DNA of 64,000 nt from Steroidobacteraceae bacterium (GTDB lineage Bacteria > Pseudomonadota > Gammaproteobacteria > Steroidobacterales > Steroidobacteraceae). Shown here one piece after another: positions 9,019 to 17,767 of the stretch. The position numbers and the translations under genes are program-made. The stretch lies in the NCBI GenBank assembly GCA_019634915.1, contig JAHCAN010000004.1, positions 60,848-124,847 of the forward strand. The letters are read 5' to 3'. The notes beneath the pieces were generated by a model. That model ran no database searches and was not told where the DNA came from. It worked only from the letters and a program-made list of their open reading frames with translations. Every line of letters begins with the position of its first letter. The first letter of the stretch is position 1.

Positions 9019-10473
9019 TCAGGCGACGCCGCCGACGCACACGTATTTGAGTTCGGTGTAGTCGAGTATGCCGTACTTCGAACCCTCGCGGCCGAAGCCC
9101 GACTCCTTCATGCCGCCGAACGGCGCGACTTCGGTCGAGATGATGCCGGTATTGGCGCCGACGATGCCGTACTCGAGGCCCTCCTGCACGCGCCACGAGC
9201 GCGCGAGGTCGCGCGTGTAGAAATAGGCGGCGAGGCCGAACTCGGTGTCGTTCGCCATCGCGATCGCCTCGGCCTCGGTGCCGAAGCGGAACAGCGGCGC
9301 GACCGGCCCGAAGGTCTCCTCGCGCGCGACCATCATCTCCGGCGTGACGCCGGTCAGGATCGTCGGCTCGAAGAACGTGCCGCCGAGCGCGTGGCGTTTG
9401 CCGCCGAAGGCCAGCTTCGCGCCCTGCGCGAGCGCATCCGCGATGTGCTCCTCGACCTTCGCGACCGCCTTCGCATCGATCAGCGGCCCCTGTTCGGTCG
9501 GCCCCGCAAGGCCGTCGCCGATGCGCAGGCGCGCGACGGCCTCGACGAGCTTCGCGGTGAACGCCTCGTACACGCCGTCCTGCACCAGCAGGCGGTTCGC
9601 GCAGACGCAGGTCTGGCCCGTGTTGCGGTACTTGCTCGCGATCGCGCCGTCGACCGCCGCGTCGAGGTCGGCGTCGTCGAAGACGATGAACGGGGCGTTG
9701 CCGCCGAGCTCGAGCGAGAGCTTCTTCAGCGTGCCGGCACTCTGCGCCATCAGCTTCTTGCCGACCCCGGTGGAGCCGGTGAACGTGAGCTTCCTGACGA
9801 TCGGGTTCGAGGTCAGCTCGCCGCCGATTTCGGTGGCGCCGCCGGTGAGCATGCTGAACACGCCGGCCGGCACGCCGGCGCGCGTCGCGAGCTCGGCCAG
9901 CGCGAGCGCCGAGTAGGGCGTCTGCGTGGCGGGCTTGCACACGAAAGTGCAGCCGGCGGCGAGCGCGGGGCCCGCCTTGCGCGTGATCATCGCGGACGGG
10001 AAGTTCCACGGCGTGATCGCCGCGACGACGCCGACCGGCTGGCGCAGCACGAGGATGCGCTTGTCGGGCTGGTGGCCCGGGATCACGTCGCCGTAGATCC
10101 GTTTGGCCTCCTCGCCGAACCACTCGAGGAACGAGGCCGCGTAGGCGATCTCGCCCCTCGACTCGGCGAGCGGTTTGCCCTGCTCGGCGGTCATCAGCGT
10201 CGCGAGGTCGTCCTGGTTCGCGAGCATCAGCTCGCTCCAGCGCCGCAGGATATTGGCGCGGTCCTTCGCGGTGCGCGCGGCCCATGCAGGCTGTGCGCGC
10301 GCCGCGGCGTCGATCGCCCGGCGCGTCTCGGCCGCGCCCATGTGCGGCACCGTGCCGAGCTTCGCGCCCGAGGCCGGGTTCGTCACCTCGAGCGTGCGCC
10401 TGTCGTCCGCGTCCACCCAGGTCCCGTCGATGAAGCACTGCTGCCGCAGCAGCGTCGCGTCCTTCAGTTTCAT
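9019..10473 (-). CDS. gabD: NAD(P)-dependent succinate-semialdehyde dehydrogenase type ALDH
   Basis: A 484-aa aldehyde dehydrogenase that looks most like GabD. Visible motifs are the oxyanion and substrate loop TPWNFPSAMITRKAGPALAAGC, the cofactor loop FTGSTGVGKKL, the general-base ELGGNAPFIV, the catalytic cysteine in NTGQTCVCANR, and the C-terminal PFGGMKESGFGREGSKYGI, which is typical of GabD. These enzymes oxidise succinate semialdehyde to succinate. No GABA transaminase is nearby, so its substrate may instead be a related semialdehyde. It lies between the dienelactone hydrolase (14 bases upstream) and hemH (14 bases downstream), inside the leftward operon with the homogentisate genes. 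Confidence 0.85.
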   Translation of the reverse strand: MKLKDATLLRQQCFIDGTWVDADDRRTLEVTNPASGAKLGTVPHMGAAETRRAIDAAARAQPAWAARTAKDRANILRRWSELMLANQDDLATLMTAEQGKPLAESRGEIAYAASFLEWFGEEAKRIYGDVIPGHQPDKRILVLRQPVGVVAAITPWNFPSAMITRKAGPALAAGCTFVCKPATQTPYSALALAELATRAGVPAGVFSMLTGGATEIGGELTSNPIVRKLTFTGSTGVGKKLMAQSAGTLKKLSLELGGNAPFIVFDDADLDAAVDGAIASKYRNTGQTCVCANRLLVQDGVYEAFTAKLVEAVARLRIGDGLAGPTEQGPLIDAKAVAKVEEHIADALAQGAKLAFGGKRHALGGTFFEPTILTGVTPEMMVAREETFGPVAPLFRFGTEAEAIAMANDTEFGLAAYFYTRDLARSWRVQEGLEYGIVGANTGIISTEVAPFGGMKESGFGREGSKYGILDYTELKYVCVGGVA

Positions 10474-10487
10474 GTCGTCTCCAGGAG

Positions 10488-11153
10488 TCAGCCCACGTGC
10501 CCGGCGAAGAACGCGAGCGTGCGTTCGAGCGCGAGCGCGGCACTCGGCGCGTCGTAGGCGGCGCGCTCGGTGCAGTTGAAGCCATGATCGGCCGGATAGA
10601 TGTGGAACACGCCCGCCGGATGCGCGGCCCTGATCTTGTCGACGTCGGCGAGCGGGATGTGTGAGTCCTTCTCGCCGTAGTGGTAGATCACCGGGCACTT
10701 CGGCGTCTGCGCGAGCAGCTTGACGATGCCGCCGCCGTAGTACGACGCGGCAGCCGCGACCGGCAGCTCGCAGGCCGCGAGCCAGGCGACGGTACCGCCC
10801 CAGCAGTAGCCGACGATGCCGACACGGCCCGAGCCCCTGACCGCGTTGACCGCCGCGCCGACGTCGGCGAGGAACTGCGCCGGCTTCACCTGCAGCATGT
10901 AGCCGATGCCCTGCTGGACTTCCTCGGCCGTATAGCCGAGTTCGATGCCGCGGCGCACCCGGTCGAACAGCGCCGGCGCGATCGCCGTATAGCCCTGCGC
11001 CGCACAGCCGTCGGTGACCGCGCGGATGTGGTGGTTCACGCCGAAGATTTCCTGCACGACCACGACGGCGCCACGCGGCGCGCCCTTCGGCGCGGCGAGA
11101 TACGCCTGGAATTCGTGGCCGTCGCGGGCCATCAGCGTCGTGAATTCACCCAT
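10488..11153 (-). CDS. Dienelactone hydrolase family protein
   Basis: A 221-aa alpha/beta hydrolase of the dienelactone hydrolase family. The unusual Cys-His-Asp triad is intact: Cys117 in GYCWGG, Asp163 in GEKDSHIP and His190 in ADHGFNC. Glu35 in VVQEIFGVN is the residue that activates the cysteine in characterised enzymes. Such proteins hydrolyse dienelactone in chlorocatechol breakdown, but many homologues outside that pathway act on other lactones or esters. No chlorocatechol genes are here, so the role is open. The gene lies 45 bases after the fumarylacetoacetase gene and 14 bases before the aldehyde dehydrogenase, on the same strand. Confidence 0.88.
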   Translation of the reverse strand: MGEFTTLMARDGHEFQAYLAAPKGAPRGAVVVVQEIFGVNHHIRAVTDGCAAQGYTAIAPALFDRVRRGIELGYTAEEVQQGIGYMLQVKPAQFLADVGAAVNAVRGSGRVGIVGYCWGGTVAWLAACELPVAAAASYYGGGIVKLLAQTPKCPVIYHYGEKDSHIPLADVDKIRAAHPAGVFHIYPADHGFNCTERAAYDAPSAALALERTLAFFAGHVG

Positions 11154-11198
11154 GGACAGGCTTTCGCGGCAACCGGGGAGCCGCCAAGAATACCGCGC

Positions 11199-12179
11199 TT
11201 ACGCGGCAGGGACCACGCGCTGGTCGATCGCGCCGAAAATGGACTGGCCGGCCGCATCGAACATCTCGATGCGCACGCGATCGCCGTAGCGCAGGAACGG
11301 CGTCGACGCCTGGCCGTCGGCGAGCTGCTCCAGCATGCGTTTCTCGGCGAGACAGCTCGAGCCGCGGCTGCGATCGTAGTTCGACACCGTACCCGAGCCG
11401 ACGATCGTGCCGGCGCCGAGACGGCGCGTGCACGCGCAGTGCGCGACCAGCTGCGGAAAGCTGAAGGTCATGTCGACGCCCGCATCGGGCGCGCCGCAGC
11501 GCTCGCCGTTGATCTGGCTCACGAGCGGCCCGTGCAGCTTGCCGTCGCGCCACGCCGCGCCGAGCTCGTCGGGCGTGACCGCGACCGGCGAGAACGCGCT
11601 CGCCGGCTTCGACTGGTAGAAGCCGAAACCTTTCGCGAGCTCGCCCGGAATCAGGCCGCGCAGCGACCAGTCGTTGACGAGCATCAGCAGGCGGATGCGC
11701 TCGCCGGCGGCCTCCGGCGCGCAGCCGATCGGCACGTCGTCGACGATCACCGCGACCTCGGCCTCGAGATCGATGCCGTGATCCTCGCTCGCGAACGGCG
11801 CGTCGTCGGTCGGGCCGAGGAAATCGTCGGAGCCGCCCTGGTAGACCAGCGGGTCGGTCCAGTAGGACGCCGGCAGCTCCGCGCCGCGCGCCTTGCGCAC
11901 GAGTTCGACGTGGTTGACGTAGGCGCTGCCGTCGACCCAGTGATGCGCGCGCGGCAGTGGCGCGGCACAGGCGCGCGGATCGAACGGCTGCGCCGATGCC
12001 ACGGTGCCCGCCTCGAGCCGCGCGGCGAGCGCCGCGAGCGCGGGCGCCACGCGCGCCCAGTCGTCGAGCGCGTCCTGCATCGTCACCGCGATGCCGTCGG
12101 CGGCCACGCACCGCGTGAGATCGCCCCGCACGACGACCAGCCGGCCGTCGCGGCCGCTCTTCAGGCTCGCGAGCTTCAT
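11199..12179 (-). CDS. Fumarylacetoacetate hydrolase family protein
   Basis: A 326-aa member of the FAH superfamily. The core is residues 110-320, with the metal-binding acidic residues in the SEDHGIDLEAEVAVIVDDV region, NDWSLRGL, and the late GTIVGSGTVSN segment. Its ATG overlaps the stop codon of the homogentisate dioxygenase gene by 4 bases. Together they fit the tyrosine/phenylalanine route homogentisate, maleylacetoacetate, fumarylacetoacetate, then fumarate plus acetoacetate, with this enzyme doing the last hydrolysis. It is shorter than the eukaryotic-type fumarylacetoacetase (about 420 aa) and belongs to the compact bacterial form. Maleylacetoacetate isomerase and 4-hydroxyphenylpyruvate dioxygenase are not in the window. 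Confidence 0.88.
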   Translation of the reverse strand: MKLASLKSGRDGRLVVVRGDLTRCVAADGIAVTMQDALDDWARVAPALAALAARLEAGTVASAQPFDPRACAAPLPRAHHWVDGSAYVNHVELVRKARGAELPASYWTDPLVYQGGSDDFLGPTDDAPFASEDHGIDLEAEVAVIVDDVPIGCAPEAAGERIRLLMLVNDWSLRGLIPGELAKGFGFYQSKPASAFSPVAVTPDELGAAWRDGKLHGPLVSQINGERCGAPDAGVDMTFSFPQLVAHCACTRRLGAGTIVGSGTVSNYDRSRGSSCLAEKRMLEQLADGQASTPFLRYGDRVRIEMFDAAGQSIFGAIDQRVVPAA

Positions 12180-13303
12180 GGCGTCTTCCAGCTGTCGACG
12201 TAGCCCGACCACTCGACGCCGGTTGCGTCCGGCGCAATGTCGAGCGCATCGCGCGCATCGATCATCACCGCGACCTCGTCGGTGCCGGGCTTCGGCTGCG
12301 AGGTGACGTTCTTCAGCGCCTTCGGGTGCGGGCCGTGCGTGAAGCCGGCCGGGTGCAGCGTCAACATGCCCGGATGGATGTTGTCGCGGCTGAAGAACTC
12401 GCCGGCATGGTAGAAGATCACCTCGTCGTAGTCGTCGTTGTTGTGGAAGAACGGCACCTTGATCGCGCCCGGGTCGGTCTCGAACGGCCGCGGCACGAAA
12501 GTGCAGACGACGAAGCGCTCGCCGAGGAACGTGGTGTGCGCCGACGGCGGCAGGTGATAGCGGTGGCTCATGACCGGCCGGATGTCGCGCACGTTCAGGC
12601 GCACCGGCGCGAGATCGCCGTGCCAGCCGACCGCATCGAGCGGGTTGAACGGATAGCCGATCACCGAGCGCGCATCGCGGCGCTTGACCTCGACGCGCCA
12701 CGGCGTCGTGGAAGACTGCTGCGCCGTGAACGCGGCGTCGATGCGCGGCACATCGAGCATCGCCGGATCGAAGATCGCGTGCGGGCCGAGCATCCCCCGG
12801 TCGGGCAGCGTGTAGCTCGAGTTGGTCGCCTCGATCAGCAGCGCCGCGAGCGGCTCGCGGCATTCGAGCCGCCACATCGTGCCGCGCGGCAGCAGCAGGT
12901 AATCGCCCGCTTCGAACTCGAGGTGGCCGAAGTCACAGTGGAGCGCGCCGCGGCCGCGGTGCACGAACACGAGTTCGTCGCCGTCGGCATTGCGCGCGAG
13001 CGCGGGCATCGCGCCGTCGAGCCGCCACCAGCGCACGCTGACCGCCCGGTTGCCGAGGATCCGCGGCGCATCCCACGGCGAGGCGCAGCTCGCATCGAGG
13101 CGGGCGAGATCGAACGCGTGCGGACGCAGCGGCCCCTCGAAGCTCGTCCAGCCGGTCGGCGGATGGCGGTGATACAGGTGCGCCGCGGGGCCGAAGAAGC
13201 CTTCCTTGCTGATCTCGCGCTCGAAGGTGCCGGGCGGCAGGTCGGCGTGCGCCTGTCGCGACGCCTCGCCTTCGACGCGCGGGAAACCGATGTAGCGCTT
13301 CAT
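12176..13303 (-). CDS. hmgA: Homogentisate 1,2-dioxygenase
   Basis: A 375-aa cupin dioxygenase that opens the ring of homogentisate to maleylacetoacetate, using non-haem Fe(II) in the cytoplasm. Family features include HRHPPTGW near residue 46, the cupin segment GDELVFVHRGRGALHCDFGHLEFEAGDYLLLPRGTMWR, and the C-terminal iron-site region FFHNNDDYDEVIFYHAGEFFSRDNIHPGMLTLHPAGFTHGPHP with the expected His and Glu residues. The length is a little below the 430-440 aa of the human-type enzyme and matches shorter bacterial versions. It overlaps the thiolase gene upstream and the FAH gene downstream by 4 bases each, so translation is probably coupled. Confidence 0.92.
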   Translation of the reverse strand: MKRYIGFPRVEGEASRQAHADLPPGTFEREISKEGFFGPAAHLYHRHPPTGWTSFEGPLRPHAFDLARLDASCASPWDAPRILGNRAVSVRWWRLDGAMPALARNADGDELVFVHRGRGALHCDFGHLEFEAGDYLLLPRGTMWRLECREPLAALLIEATNSSYTLPDRGMLGPHAIFDPAMLDVPRIDAAFTAQQSSTTPWRVEVKRRDARSVIGYPFNPLDAVGWHGDLAPVRLNVRDIRPVMSHRYHLPPSAHTTFLGERFVVCTFVPRPFETDPGAIKVPFFHNNDDYDEVIFYHAGEFFSRDNIHPGMLTLHPAGFTHGPHPKALKNVTSQPKPGTDEVAVMIDARDALDIAPDATGVEWSGYVDSWKTP

Positions 13304-14592
13304 GGCCGCTCGAGGATCGCGGTGACTCCCATGCCGCCGGCCGTGCACACCGAGATCAGGCCGCGCCTGGCATGCGGGCTCTGCGCGAGCAGCTTGGCGA
13401 GCGAGGCCACGATGCGCGTGCCGGTGGCGGCGAACGGATGGCCGATCGCGACGCTGCCGCCCTTCACGTTGAGCTTCGCGCGATCGATGCTGCCGAGCGG
13501 CTGCTCGAGGCCGAGGCGCTCGCGGCAGTAGTCGGCGGATTCCCAGGCCGCGAGCGTGCAGAGCACCTGCGCCTCGAAGGCCTCGTGGATCTCGTAGAAG
13601 TCGAAGTCCTGCAGCGCGAGCCCGGCGTCCTTCAGCATCGCGGCGACCGCGTACACGGGCGCCATCAGCAGGCCCTCGTGGCCGCCCACGTAGTCGACCG
13701 CCCAGGTCTTGCCGTAGCCGAGCCACGCGAGCACCGGCAGGCCGCGCGCCTTCGCCCAGTCCTCGGAGGCGAGCAGCACCGCCGACGCACCGTCGGTGAG
13801 CGGCGTGCTGTTGCCGGCGGTGAGCGTGCCGCTCGCAGAGCGATCGAACGACGGCTTCAGCTTCGCGAGCTTCTCCAGCGAGGTGTCGCTGCGGACATTG
13901 TTGTCGGTGTCGAGGCCTTCGTAGCCGATCACGAGGTCGGCGTAGAAGCCCTCCTGCCAGGCCGCCGCGGCCTTCCGGTGGCTCGCGAGCGCGAGTTCGT
14001 CCTGCGCCTCGCGCGTGACCTGCCAGGTCTTCGCCATCTGCTCGCAGTGCTCGCCCATCGACAGGCCGGTGCGCGGCTCGACGACCGCCGGCATCACCGG
14101 CCGGAAGTCGCGCGGGCGCAGGCCGAGCAGCGGCGCGAGGCGCTGGCCCAGGCTGCGGCCGCGGTGGCTGCGCAGCAGCTTCTGCTGGTAGGAGCGCGGA
14201 TAGACGATCGGCACGTCGCTGATCGAATCGACCCCGCCGGCGAGCCCGGCGTCGATCTGCCCGAGCGCGATCTTGTTGCCGAGGAGGATCGCCGCCTCGA
14301 GGCTCGTGCCGCAGGCGCGCTGGATGTCGAGCCCGGGAGTCTGCGCATCGAGCCCGCTCGACAGCACGCACTCGCGCACGAGGTTGAAGTCGCGCGAGTG
14401 CTTGATCGTGGCGCCGGCGATCACGTCGCCGAGACGCTGACCCTCGAGCGCGTATTTGCCGACCAGCGAGCGCAGCACCGCGGTGAGCATGTCCTGGTTG
14501 CCGACGCCCGCGTAGGCGCCGTGGGCCCTCGCGAACGGAATGCGCTGGCCGCCGATGACCGCAACGCGCCTGACTGCTGGACCGGCAAGCAT
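13300..14592 (-). CDS. Acetyl-CoA C-acyltransferase (FadI-like thiolase)
   Basis: A 430-aa thiolase. The nucleophilic cysteine lies in DIQRACGTSLEAA, the catalytic His in YEIHEAFEAQ, and the second cysteine in SVCTAGGMGV after GHPFAATGTRI. The sequence resembles FadI more than PhaA. Thiolases cleave 3-ketoacyl-CoA or condense acetyl-CoA. As first gene of an operon with homogentisate dioxygenase and fumarylacetoacetase it could process the acetoacetate end product after CoA activation, which is an inference from context. Its stop codon overlaps the hmgA ATG by 4 bases. ATG at 14592 is the most upstream reasonable start; MLAGPAVRRVAVIGGQRIPF begins close to the usual thiolase N-terminus. Confidence 0.88.
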   Translation of the reverse strand: MLAGPAVRRVAVIGGQRIPFARAHGAYAGVGNQDMLTAVLRSLVGKYALEGQRLGDVIAGATIKHSRDFNLVRECVLSSGLDAQTPGLDIQRACGTSLEAAILLGNKIALGQIDAGLAGGVDSISDVPIVYPRSYQQKLLRSHRGRSLGQRLAPLLGLRPRDFRPVMPAVVEPRTGLSMGEHCEQMAKTWQVTREAQDELALASHRKAAAAWQEGFYADLVIGYEGLDTDNNVRSDTSLEKLAKLKPSFDRSASGTLTAGNSTPLTDGASAVLLASEDWAKARGLPVLAWLGYGKTWAVDYVGGHEGLLMAPVYAVAAMLKDAGLALQDFDFYEIHEAFEAQVLCTLAAWESADYCRERLGLEQPLGSIDRAKLNVKGGSVAIGHPFAATGTRIVASLAKLLAQSPHARRGLISVCTAGGMGVTAILERP

Positions 14593-14668
14593 GGGCGATA
14601 GGATGCCACGCCCGCGGCCCGGTCAGCCAATCCCGGGCCCGGCGCGGCCTGCGGGCCCCGTGCGGCGC

Positions 14669-15013
14669 TCAGGACTTCTCGCGATAGCCGTAGCCGAGCG
14701 TCTCGATGTCGACGACCGCGCCGTCCTCGAAGACGATCCGGCGCATCAGCTTCTGCGGCCCGAGGTTGTAGGTCCAGGTCTCGACCAGCACTTCGACATA
14801 ACCGCCGCCCAGGTTCACCGGGCGCCCGTAGTACCAGACGATCGGCGGGCGCAGCACGACGCGCTGCAGCGTCGAGGTGGGCTCGCCACACCATGCGATC
14901 ACCTGTTCGCGCGTCGTGCCGTCGACGACGAGCCGCTGGCCGCAGCGCATGCTGTCGGCCCATGCGGCCGGCGCGAGCAGCAGCAGGGCAGGCAGGATGG
15001 CGGAGCGCTTCAT
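14669..15013 (-). CDS. DUF2845 periplasmic protein
   Basis: A 114-aa secreted protein. The N-terminus MKRSAILPALLLLAPAAWA is a signal peptide with an AWA cleavage site. The mature part begins DSMRCGQRLVVDGTTREQVIAWCGEP, the DUF2845 hallmark with two conserved cysteines that could form a disulphide. A WTYNLGPQKLMRRIVFEDG beta segment follows. The family is known mainly from gammaproteobacteria and has no assigned function. The gene is on the same strand as the thiolase operon, 76 bases upstream of it, and is divergent from the SRPBCC gene at 15089. Confidence 0.82.
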   Translation of the reverse strand: MKRSAILPALLLLAPAAWADSMRCGQRLVVDGTTREQVIAWCGEPTSTLQRVVLRPPIVWYYGRPVNLGGGYVEVLVETWTYNLGPQKLMRRIVFEDGAVVDIETLGYGYREKS

Positions 15014-15088
15014 GGCATCGACGCTACGCCCCCGTGCCTGAACGGACAATGACCGGCCGCCGCCCGGGCGGCATACTGCCCGACACCG

Positions 15089-15649
15089 ATGGCCACGACC
15101 CCACTCTGGCTCGTTGCGGCGCTCGCGCTCGGCGTTCCGCTGACCGCGCCGGAGCGCGCGCAGGTGCTCGCCGGCGACGTGCTCGTCACGACCACCGGGG
15201 ACCAGCATGGCGCCCGGGCCGCGATCCGTATCGCCGCGCCGCCCGCGCGGGTCTTCTCGGTCATGACCTCCTGCGCGCAGGCCCTGCGCTATGTGCCGCG
15301 GCTCGAGTCCTGCCGCGTCATCGAGGCGGCCGCCGACGGCAGCCATGCGCGCGTCGAGCACGTCGTCAAGCCGCGCTGGTATCTGCCGCGGATCCGCTTC
15401 GTGTTCCGCGCCGACTATCGCCCGCCGCACGAGGTGCGGATCACGAACGTCAGCGGCGGACTGCGCGAGCACGAGGCGCGCTGGACGCTCGAGCCGCTGG
15501 ACGGCGGACGGGCCACGCTGGTCGATTACCAGGTGCGGATCGTGCCGCGCTATCCGGTGCCCGAATGGCTCGTGCTCGCGACCCTGAAACGCGACCTGCC
15601 CGCAATGATGCGGGGCCTTGCGGCGCGATGCGAGCAGCCTGCAAGATGA
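15089..15649 (+). CDS. Secreted SRPBCC/START-like protein
   Basis: A 186-aa protein with an N-terminal hydrophobic segment (LWLVAALALGVPLTA) that probably acts as a signal peptide. An SRPBCC (polyketide cyclase/START-like) helix-grip domain follows from about residue 40 to 175. It shows the typical PPARVFSVMTSCAQALRYVPRLESCRVIE opening and a late LVDYQVRIVPRYPVPEWL strand with a C-terminal helix. Such domains bind hydrophobic ligands; no ligand can be named. Its start is 75 bases from the divergent DUF2845 gene, so the two secreted proteins may share a promoter region. The gshA gene follows on the same strand after 129 bases. Confidence 0.7.
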   Translation: MATTPLWLVAALALGVPLTAPERAQVLAGDVLVTTTGDQHGARAAIRIAAPPARVFSVMTSCAQALRYVPRLESCRVIEAAADGSHARVEHVVKPRWYLPRIRFVFRADYRPPHEVRITNVSGGLREHEARWTLEPLDGGRATLVDYQVRIVPRYPVPEWLVLATLKRDLPAMMRGLAARCEQPAR

Positions 15650-15778
15650 CGCCAGCCATGCCACCGCGCTTCGCCAGCTTCCGCGAGCCCCGCCCGTTCC
15701 GCCACCCCCGGTACAGCCTGCGCGGCGATTTCACGATACTGCGCGACGTGCTCCCGCGCCGCCTCCACTGGTAGCGCC

Positions 15779-17362
15779 GTGCCGGCCCCCGCCATCGATC
15801 GCGCGTTCGGGCGTCGCATCGCGGCGCTCGTCAATCGTGGCGGCGGCGCGCTGCTGCCGGGCGGGCTGCGCGGCGTCGAGAAGGAATCGCTGCGCGTCGA
15901 CACCGTCGGACACATCGCGACGACGCCGCATCCGCGCGCGCTCGGCTCGGCGCTGACCAACGCGCAGTTCACGACCGACTATTCGGAGGCGCTGCTCGAG
16001 CTCGTCACGCCGACCTTCACGACGAACTGGGAACTGCTGCAGTACCTGTGCGACATGCACCAGTTCGTGTTCCGCCACCTGGGCGAGGAGCTGCTGTGGG
16101 CGACCTCGATGCCGTGCCGCATCAAGAGCGACGCGTCGATCCCGATCGCGCAATACGGCCGCTCGCACATCGGGCGCATGAAGACCGTGTATCGCGAAGG
16201 GCTCGGCCTGCGCTACGGGCGCGTGATGCAGGCGATCTCGGGCGTGCATTTCAACTACTCGTTTCCCGAGCGGTTCTGGGAGGCGTACGCGACGCTCCCC
16301 GAAGCCCACCGGAGCGGCGACGTGATGCGTTCGGCCGCCTACTTCGACCTGCTGCGCAACTTCCGCCGCCACGGCTGGCTCGTGCTGTACCTGTTCGGTG
16401 CCTCGCCGGCGGTGTGCCAGTCGTTCCTGCGCGTGCGCGGCGAGACGCTGCCGCCGCTGACGCAGGGCACGGCCTTCGAGCCGTACGCGACGAGCCTGCG
16501 CATGAGCGATCTCGGCTACCGCAACCGCAAGCAGGCGGGCGTCACGGTGTCGGTGAACAGCCTCGACGACTACGTGCGCGACCTGACGCGCGCGATCAGC
16601 ACGCCCTATCCGCCGTACGAGGCGCTCGGCGTGCGCGACGGCGACGAATGGCGGCAGCTGAACGCGAACCTGCTGCAGATCGAGAACGAGTACTACAGCA
16701 ACATCCGCCCGAAGCGGGTCGCGCGTTCGGGCGAGCGCCCGACCAAGGCGCTGCTGCGCGGCGGTGTCGAATACGTCGAGGTACGCGCGCTCGACGTCAG
16801 CGCCTTCGACCCGGTCGGCGTGAACCAGGTGAAGCTGCGCTTTCTCGAGGCCTTCCTCGCGCTGTGCCTGCTGCGCGAGAGCCCGCCGATCGGCGGCGAC
16901 GAACAGGAGGCGCTCGACCGCAACCACGTGATCGTCGCGCGCCGCGGCCGCGAGCCGGGCCTCACGCTGCAGCGCGACGGGCGCAGCGTGCCGATGGCCG
17001 CCTGGGCGGGCGAGCTGCTCGACGACATGGCGGGACTCTGCGAGATCCTCGACGCCGGCTCGGCCGCGCGGCCCTATACCGCGGCACTCGAGGCGCAGCG
17101 CGCCAAGCTGCGCGACGTCGAGCGCACGCCGTCGGCCCGCCTGCTGCAGGAGATCCGCAGCACCGGCGCCTCCTTCTTCGAGCTCGCGTACGGCATGTCC
17201 GCGGCGCACAAATCCTATTTCCTCGAGCTGCATGCGCCCAATCCGGGGCGCCTCGAGGAGTTCCGGCAGGGCGCCGAAGCCTCACTCGACCGCCAGCAGG
17301 CCATCGAGGCGGCCGATACCGGAAGCTTCGCGGAGTATCTGGAACGCTATTTTGCGAACTAG
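15779..17362 (+). CDS. gshA: Glutamate-cysteine ligase, E. coli type
   Basis: A 527-aa enzyme that joins glutamate and cysteine with ATP, the first and rate-limiting step of glutathione synthesis. It belongs to the gammaproteobacterial class. The early GLRGVEKESLRVD contains the Glu residues of the active site, and TDYSEALLELVTP, QAISGVHFNYSFPE, NPYP-like STPYPPYEALG and VEYVEVRALDVSAFDPVGV follow in the expected order. Length matches E. coli GshA (518 aa). GTG at 15779 is the likely start, since MPAPAIDRAFGRRIAALV aligns with the usual N-terminus. No gshB is present in the window. The convergent AT-rich stretch after its stop holds an inverted repeat and the promoter region of a small gene. 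Confidence 0.95.
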   Translation: MPAPAIDRAFGRRIAALVNRGGGALLPGGLRGVEKESLRVDTVGHIATTPHPRALGSALTNAQFTTDYSEALLELVTPTFTTNWELLQYLCDMHQFVFRHLGEELLWATSMPCRIKSDASIPIAQYGRSHIGRMKTVYREGLGLRYGRVMQAISGVHFNYSFPERFWEAYATLPEAHRSGDVMRSAAYFDLLRNFRRHGWLVLYLFGASPAVCQSFLRVRGETLPPLTQGTAFEPYATSLRMSDLGYRNRKQAGVTVSVNSLDDYVRDLTRAISTPYPPYEALGVRDGDEWRQLNANLLQIENEYYSNIRPKRVARSGERPTKALLRGGVEYVEVRALDVSAFDPVGVNQVKLRFLEAFLALCLLRESPPIGGDEQEALDRNHVIVARRGREPGLTLQRDGRSVPMAAWAGELLDDMAGLCEILDAGSAARPYTAALEAQRAKLRDVERTPSARLLQEIRSTGASFFELAYGMSAAHKSYFLELHAPNPGRLEEFRQGAEASLDRQQAIEAADTGSFAEYLERYFAN

Positions 17363-17389
17363 CTCACAATTTCGAGGCAAACCTCTGAT

Positions 17390-17418
17390 TTGACATATAA
17401 CTGTGACGATTTTGTCAC
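17390..17418 (+). promoter_or_regulatory. Possible promoter with GTGAC-N6-GTCAC inverted repeat
   Basis: The 140-base gap between gshA and the small gene at 17503 is the only AT-leaning stretch nearby. TTGACA at 17390-17395 is a perfect -35 hexamer. The spacing region contains the inverted repeat GTGACgattttGTCAC at 17403-17418, placed where a regulator would occlude polymerase. No good -10 hexamer occurs at 17 bp; TAGAAT at 17439-17444 could serve another promoter. The element might equally be a terminator stem for gshA, though it lacks a T-run. Tentative. Confidence 0.3.
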
Positions 17419-17502
17419 CCTATCCCGGCGGTGGAGCGGTAGAATCGTCGCCGAAAACAGACGGACACAACTCTCAAGCCGTCAGGGACGAGACCTCCGC
17501 AG

Positions 17503-17703
17503 ATGAAAACGACGAAGCCCTCGCAGGCGCCTGGATTTGTTTCTTCCGAATCGCTCGTTGCGGCGAACGAGCCGACGATGCCCGAGCTGCGCAAGGAACA
17601 GCGCGCCGAGGCCGCCACCACCGCCAAGCGCGGCTGGGACCCGTACGACGTCTGGCGCACCCGGGTGAAGACCTCGCGCCACAGCGACACGCCCGCCCTG
17701 TGA
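17503..17703 (+). CDS. Small hydrophilic protein of unknown function
   Basis: A 66-aa highly charged protein with no membrane segment or signal. Its C-terminal part, KRGWDPYDVWRTRVK, has the look of a conserved short motif, and the N-terminal half is Ser/Thr/Glu-rich and probably disordered. ATG at 17503 follows AGATG with a weak purine-rich stretch (CCTCCGCAG precedes, no strong Shine-Dalgarno). Codon third positions are G/C-rich as in neighbouring genes, which supports coding. It stands alone between gshA and a convergent isoaspartyl peptidase gene. I do not recognise a family with a known role. Confidence 0.5.
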   Translation: MKTTKPSQAPGFVSSESLVAANEPTMPELRKEQRAEAATTAKRGWDPYDVWRTRVKTSRHSDTPAL

Positions 17704-17767
17704 CGCCTGCCACGGCGACGCCGTGGCGGGATCGGCCGGCCGCGGCGCGCGAACGCTCGCCTCACCG

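Noticed and set aside
9019-10473. The aldehyde dehydrogenase as the 2-oxoglutarate-semialdehyde dehydrogenase of the hydroxyproline pathway
   Set aside because: It is over 20 kb from that cluster and sits in the homogentisate operon; its motifs fit GabD. The missing pathway enzyme may be elsewhere.
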